Part shown: piece after piece, positions 60,606 through 64,000 of the stretch
Numbering within the stretch: position 1 is the first letter of the stretch
Layout of the letters: every line of letters begins with the position of its first letter
Origin: Oscarella lobularis
Taxonomy: Eukaryota; Porifera; Homoscleromorpha; Homosclerophorida; Oscarellidae
Reading direction: 5' to 3'
Assembly: GCF_947507565.1 (NCBI RefSeq)
Contig: NC_089183.1
Span: forward strand, 2,418,001-2,482,000
DNA length: 64,000 nt
Position numbers and translations under genes: made by a program
The notes under the pieces: generated by a model
Seen by the model: the letters and a program-made list of their open reading frames with translations, nothing else
What the model was told of the DNA's origin: nothing
Database searches by the model: none

Positions 60606-62502
60606 ATTGCTACAAACTACTGACTGTCATATATACCTACCCGGCAGTTATGCTTCATTTCCCGTTCCAGAACGGAAATGCAGATATAAAGACGTCACGT
60701 CACGGACAGTAGACTGCAAGAAAACGTCTGATTTTTTTTTTCTCGACCAAATTGCTACTGTTTTTCTCTTCGAAAACAACCGCAATATTAGCGGCAATCG
60801 GAACTCTTTTCTGATGCCATCTATGTCGAATAAGATCTCCCTTTAGACTTTCATTGACACGCTCTTTACCTCTCACAGTGAAGAGAGTATTAGACATTCA
60901 ACCAGAGCCTCGCAGTCGCGAAATAAGTGTGCACGGAAGCCAGACCAAGCGCCGGGTTTCTTAGGCTAAAATTATGTCACCGATATGTCTGACGACTACG
61001 TATAGGTACGTGAATGCTTGCCTCAGCGGAAAGCGTAGGTGCCCCGGTGGAACGTGTTAGCACCGGAGTGAAGTCATCTAAAATGTTCAATGCCCGTCGG
61101 CTGTTCTCATACCGCACGTCGTTAAGGTGAAATGACTTCATTGTTTTGATATTTTTCACATCCGAATTCCTTTCGCACGCGAGACCTCCATGCACGAGCT
61201 CACTTAGCTAAGTTACTTGTTCACGCCGCTTAAAAACACAGAAAAAAGTTGTTTATACCCTCCTGTCTCCGAGGAGGGAGGAAAACGTACGTAGGCGCTT
61301 GATCTTCTTCGCCGTGTGGGCGCGGAAGTGTGAGCGATGAAGGATGGACGTATCCAAATTCGTCTTGATGCCCGTGTGCGGTGCAGTAAATTTTACGTCC
61401 TACTATCGTAATAGCGTCGAGATACTAGTAAAGATATACCGCAATAGAAGACCTTGCCTGCAAATATAATTGTTGACTTTAGATCGACTCCTTCGGTCTC
61501 GATCTATCCGACGTCAAGCAAATACGTGAGATGCGCTTACGCCCGTGAATCGTGCGGGCAAGAGAGCCTCGTTCCCATACCTTTTTTCGATCCCCTCGCC
61601 CAAGGTCTGGTACGCCTACGCCCATTCACGTGGTCCGGAAGGTAGTAGTAATTAATGGACGGTTTCGTAGCGACGTCACGACATTGACGCCGTAGATGAC
61701 GCTCCCGATCGTGCAGACTTGGTGAGGGGGACCGGCGTCGCCGGGCCCACATCGACGAGACTACGGGCAAGACAGTTTACCCATGCAGGGCTAGCCGCAT
61801 TTGTGTTCCTTCTAGCGTTCGAATCGAAGATGAAAGTAGGATTATTGGAATAGTAAGTCAATATATGGTGACTCATGCAGACAGGCTCGCGGGCCAAAAT
61901 AAGACCGTTGACAGGCAAACTTAATTAAGACTAAACGTACTGTAAGTATGATTTCACTTCTTAAGTTCCTAACACTTTGGGAAGTATTAGAGAGGATGTT
62001 ATGGCTTGTTCAATTGGGCGTGGCCTTTGCTCTATAGTATCCACGGTGCCCACGTCTAAGACCGTAACTATTTCCGCTGTTTACAGTTTACAACCAAAGT
62101 GACATCATTCTTTAGTTCTTTCAATGAGGATGTTTTGAATTCTTATCCTCTAAGTTGGGTTTGTTATTCGCGGCGATTACAAACGAAGTATATCGTTCTC
62201 AACGATCTAGATAATCCTCACGATGCACGCGAACAGCAGCAACTTTGACGGATAAACGGCCTCCTTCATAGCTACAAATGAATGGTATGGTCGGGAACTA
62301 TATAGCTCCGGGGAGTGGGAGTCTATAGTGTGGGTCGAAGCCGGCACATTGTGCGCCTATGTGGGCAGAACCCTCTGTGTGTCGTCGCGGTTTAGCTTTT
62401 GAGATGACTCGACAAAACGTTTGGGGAAAAAGTTAGGGCGATGCTCCTCTATAAGAAGCAGCCGAGCAGAGCATATTGTAAGCTCAACAGCATTTGTTCG
62501 AA
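60606..62502. other. Long gene-poor stretch
   Basis: About 1.9 kb without a recognised gene, RNA or repeat match on either strand. Open stretches are short and without domain or splice support. The promoter of the secreted-protein gene should lie near 62440-62490 (CTCTATAAGAAGCAG is TATA-like). Confidence 0.45.
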
Positions 62503-63999
62503 ATGAAAGCTCTGTTAATTCTCCTTGTAATCGGACTCGTCTGCTTGGTTCGTTCGGACGCCGAATTAGCGCCGAAAGATCTCGAGATGGTATTCTATAT
62601 AACGACCTCCGCCATCTCAACTCGATCAATATACGTTTTTAGCTCTGCTGTCCGCCGCTACCAAAAGATGCAGAGGACGACATGAAACATCCTTTGGCTT
62701 ATATCAAACATGACTCCAGCCTACTGTCATTGGCCTTGCCTGGGAACAACTCAGACGTAGACATTTTTCTAACAGAGGTCTACGGTGATAATAATTCTTT
62801 GATCTGGTCCACGTTTCCCGGGCGAAAACGCTTAGGCGTTGACACAAACGGAAAATTGGAATTTGATTATGAGGTCGCTTCTCCTTCCTTCCCCATGCAG
62901 TCGTTGAATTGTCGATTTCTTTTAGAAAAGAACCACTTTTAAACGTTTAAATCCGTGCAAGCGAAGAGCCATCAAGAGCCTTTACTACCCCTACCAGGTA
63001 TTATGCGCTACTCGCAACGAAGGTCGCAACGAAAGTCGCAACGAAAGTAACTTCCTTGTGTCGATGAGTGGAAGTAGCGTGGAGGGATTTCGCGTTGACG
63101 ATTGCAACGATAACACTCTGAGTGGTACACAGTTTTGCAAAAGCACGATCAGTAGCACTGCCCTTTGGAAGAATTACCTTTTCTATCAAATGAGCTATCG
63201 CGAGCATAAGTACTTGGCTTGGAAGAAGTGCCTTCCATATACTAGAAGTGGTAAGCAGTGCCCCAAGGAGACTGATGAGAAAACACCACTCCCGTCCGTT
63301 GGACCAGAGCGTTGCTCAATCACAGTGTGGCGGATAAAAAGTATTAATTTGAGTTATGACTTTTGCATGCGTGGGTTACCTATGATTTTTCCAAAAGGCA
63401 CGTGTTCTGCATCGCAAGAAAAAAAGGAAGAAATCTCTATGTATCTCTGTCGTGGGACCTCAAATTCAATTTGGGAAGTCGAAGAAGCTAAGTCAAAGTT
63501 TCGGCCAGTTCTGCAATGCAAAGAAGATACTGACACAACTGGTCAGGCGCGTAACCAGGGGGGGGCCTGGGGGGGCACGTGCCCCCCCGAAATTTTGCCA
63601 AAGCTAGGTAAAATTTGACGGAGTATTCACCGAAGATGCGCACTATTTCGTCGATTTGCATAACGATAGCGTTTACTGTTCGACTCTGGCAGAATGCGAA
63701 CTGCTTGCTACTTCTCATGCTCGTTGAACCGAACTTAGACATAGATAAAGCTGTGAAAACGTTTATAGAAGTCGATTTTAGTAGAAAATTGAAATTTATG
63801 TAGACGTTTAAATTTTTAGCGAAACTTCTGTATAAGCGCCAGACATAGAAAAACATTATTCAGTAACGAAAAATTAAGATTGACCACGCCCACATTCAAA
63901 AAATTTTTCGCGCCTTCGGCGCGAAAAAATTGTGCCCCCCCGACCTCTGAAACCTGGTTACGCCGCTGAACTGGTGACTTTTGTCAAAGCAAAGAAGGG
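62503..63999 (+). CDS. Secreted cysteine-containing protein of unknown family, interrupted by a transposon and cut by the window end
   Basis: Exons 62503-62589, 62643-62873 and 62926 onward join in frame. The N-terminus is a clear signal peptide (MKALLILLVIGLVCLVRS), followed by LCCPPLPKD and a region with strand-like hydrophobic alternation. From 62998 the frame stays open through VLCATRNE, RNES-type repeats, GFRVDDCNDN, GTQFCKS, HKYLAWKKCLPY, QCPKET and ERCSITVW, and about a dozen cysteines are spread along it. At 63544 a 425-base MITE-like element enters the exon. After its end the frame resumes (GDFCQSKEG) to the window edge. I do not recognise the family. A beta-trefoil, cytokine-like fold is conceivable from the spacing but unsupported. 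As read here the insertion brings a stop at 63616-63618 unless it is removed. Confidence 0.6.
63013..63048 (+). repeat. In-frame 12-base tandem repeat (three units)
   Basis: CGCAACGAAGGT, CGCAACGAAAGT, CGCAACGAAAGT encode RNEG-RNES-RNES inside the secreted-protein exon. Each RNES unit that continues as N-E-S is an N-glycosylation sequon. The copy number is likely variable. Confidence 0.85.
63544..63968. mobile_element. hAT-like MITE inserted in a coding exon
   Basis: The element is 425 bases long. Terminal inverted repeats CAGGCGCGTAACCAGG (left) and, in reverse complement, CAGCGGCGTAACCAGG (right) match at most positions and begin with CAG, as hAT elements do. The host sequence AACTGGT is repeated on both sides (63537-63543 and 63969-63975), a target-site duplication of 7 bases (hAT elements usually make 8). 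It is GC-tract rich at its ends, has an internal hairpin (TTTTTCGCGCC / GGCGCGAAAAA) near 63903-63930, and no transposase frame. Confidence 0.85.
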
Positions 64000-64000
64000 G

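Overview
This window is eukaryotic, from an early-branching animal. Nearly all genes are split by very short introns (about 45-70 bases, GT-AG with a few GC-AG). The repertoire is metazoan: a TRP channel, SRCR receptor, BTB-kelch, ZSWIM, CARD-containing PARP, tyrosinase-like, full-length animal-type MARS1 and an Ig-domain protein. Gene density is high and introns are tiny, which best fits a sponge with a compact genome such as a homoscleromorph (Oscarella-like). That placement is inference; no rRNA or organelle marker is present.

Layout. 1-8.4 kb: a minus-strand gene whose exons join ankyrin repeats, a six-helix TRP channel and four SPRY domains in one open frame. 8.4-12.7 kb: no gene recognised. 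12.7-18.8 kb: two housekeeping genes on the plus strand, methionine adenosyltransferase (11 exons) and cytosolic methionyl-tRNA synthetase (23 exons). 20.4-24.2 kb: a dynamin-like GTPase fused through a membrane segment to a protein kinase. 24.9-25.9 kb: an intronless secreted glycoside-hydrolase-like gene. 27-31 kb: a BTB gene and a three-SRCR-domain membrane receptor. 32.8-33.8 kb: a tyrosinase-like gene with only the CuB half. 34-39 kb: a BTB-kelch gene and a second BTB gene. 39-43.6 kb: a ZSWIM-family gene. 45-48.3 kb: a CARD - KH-like - WWE - PARP gene. 49-57 kb: a second BTB-kelch copy and an inverted, decayed copy of the GTPase-kinase gene. 57-59.3 kb: an Ig-domain protein with a Crinkler-like kinase fold. 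62.5 kb to the end: a secreted protein gene of unknown family whose last exon is split by a hAT-like MITE.

The stretch from 20 kb to 60 kb is a mosaic of segmental duplications. It holds two direct copies of the BTB-kelch block, two direct copies plus a remnant of the BTB block, an inverted copy of the GTPase-kinase block, and scattered fragments of SRCR, Ig and BTB exons. Many genes there belong to classes used in innate immunity or protein turnover: CARD, PARP, SRCR, and the BTB, BTB-kelch and ZSWIM families that can act as CUL3 substrate receptors. The region may be a rapidly evolving immune or stress-response island; this is inference from domain content.

Gene models were built by hand from splice signals and reading-frame continuity. 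For all multi-exon genes called intact, the summed exon length is a whole number of codons.
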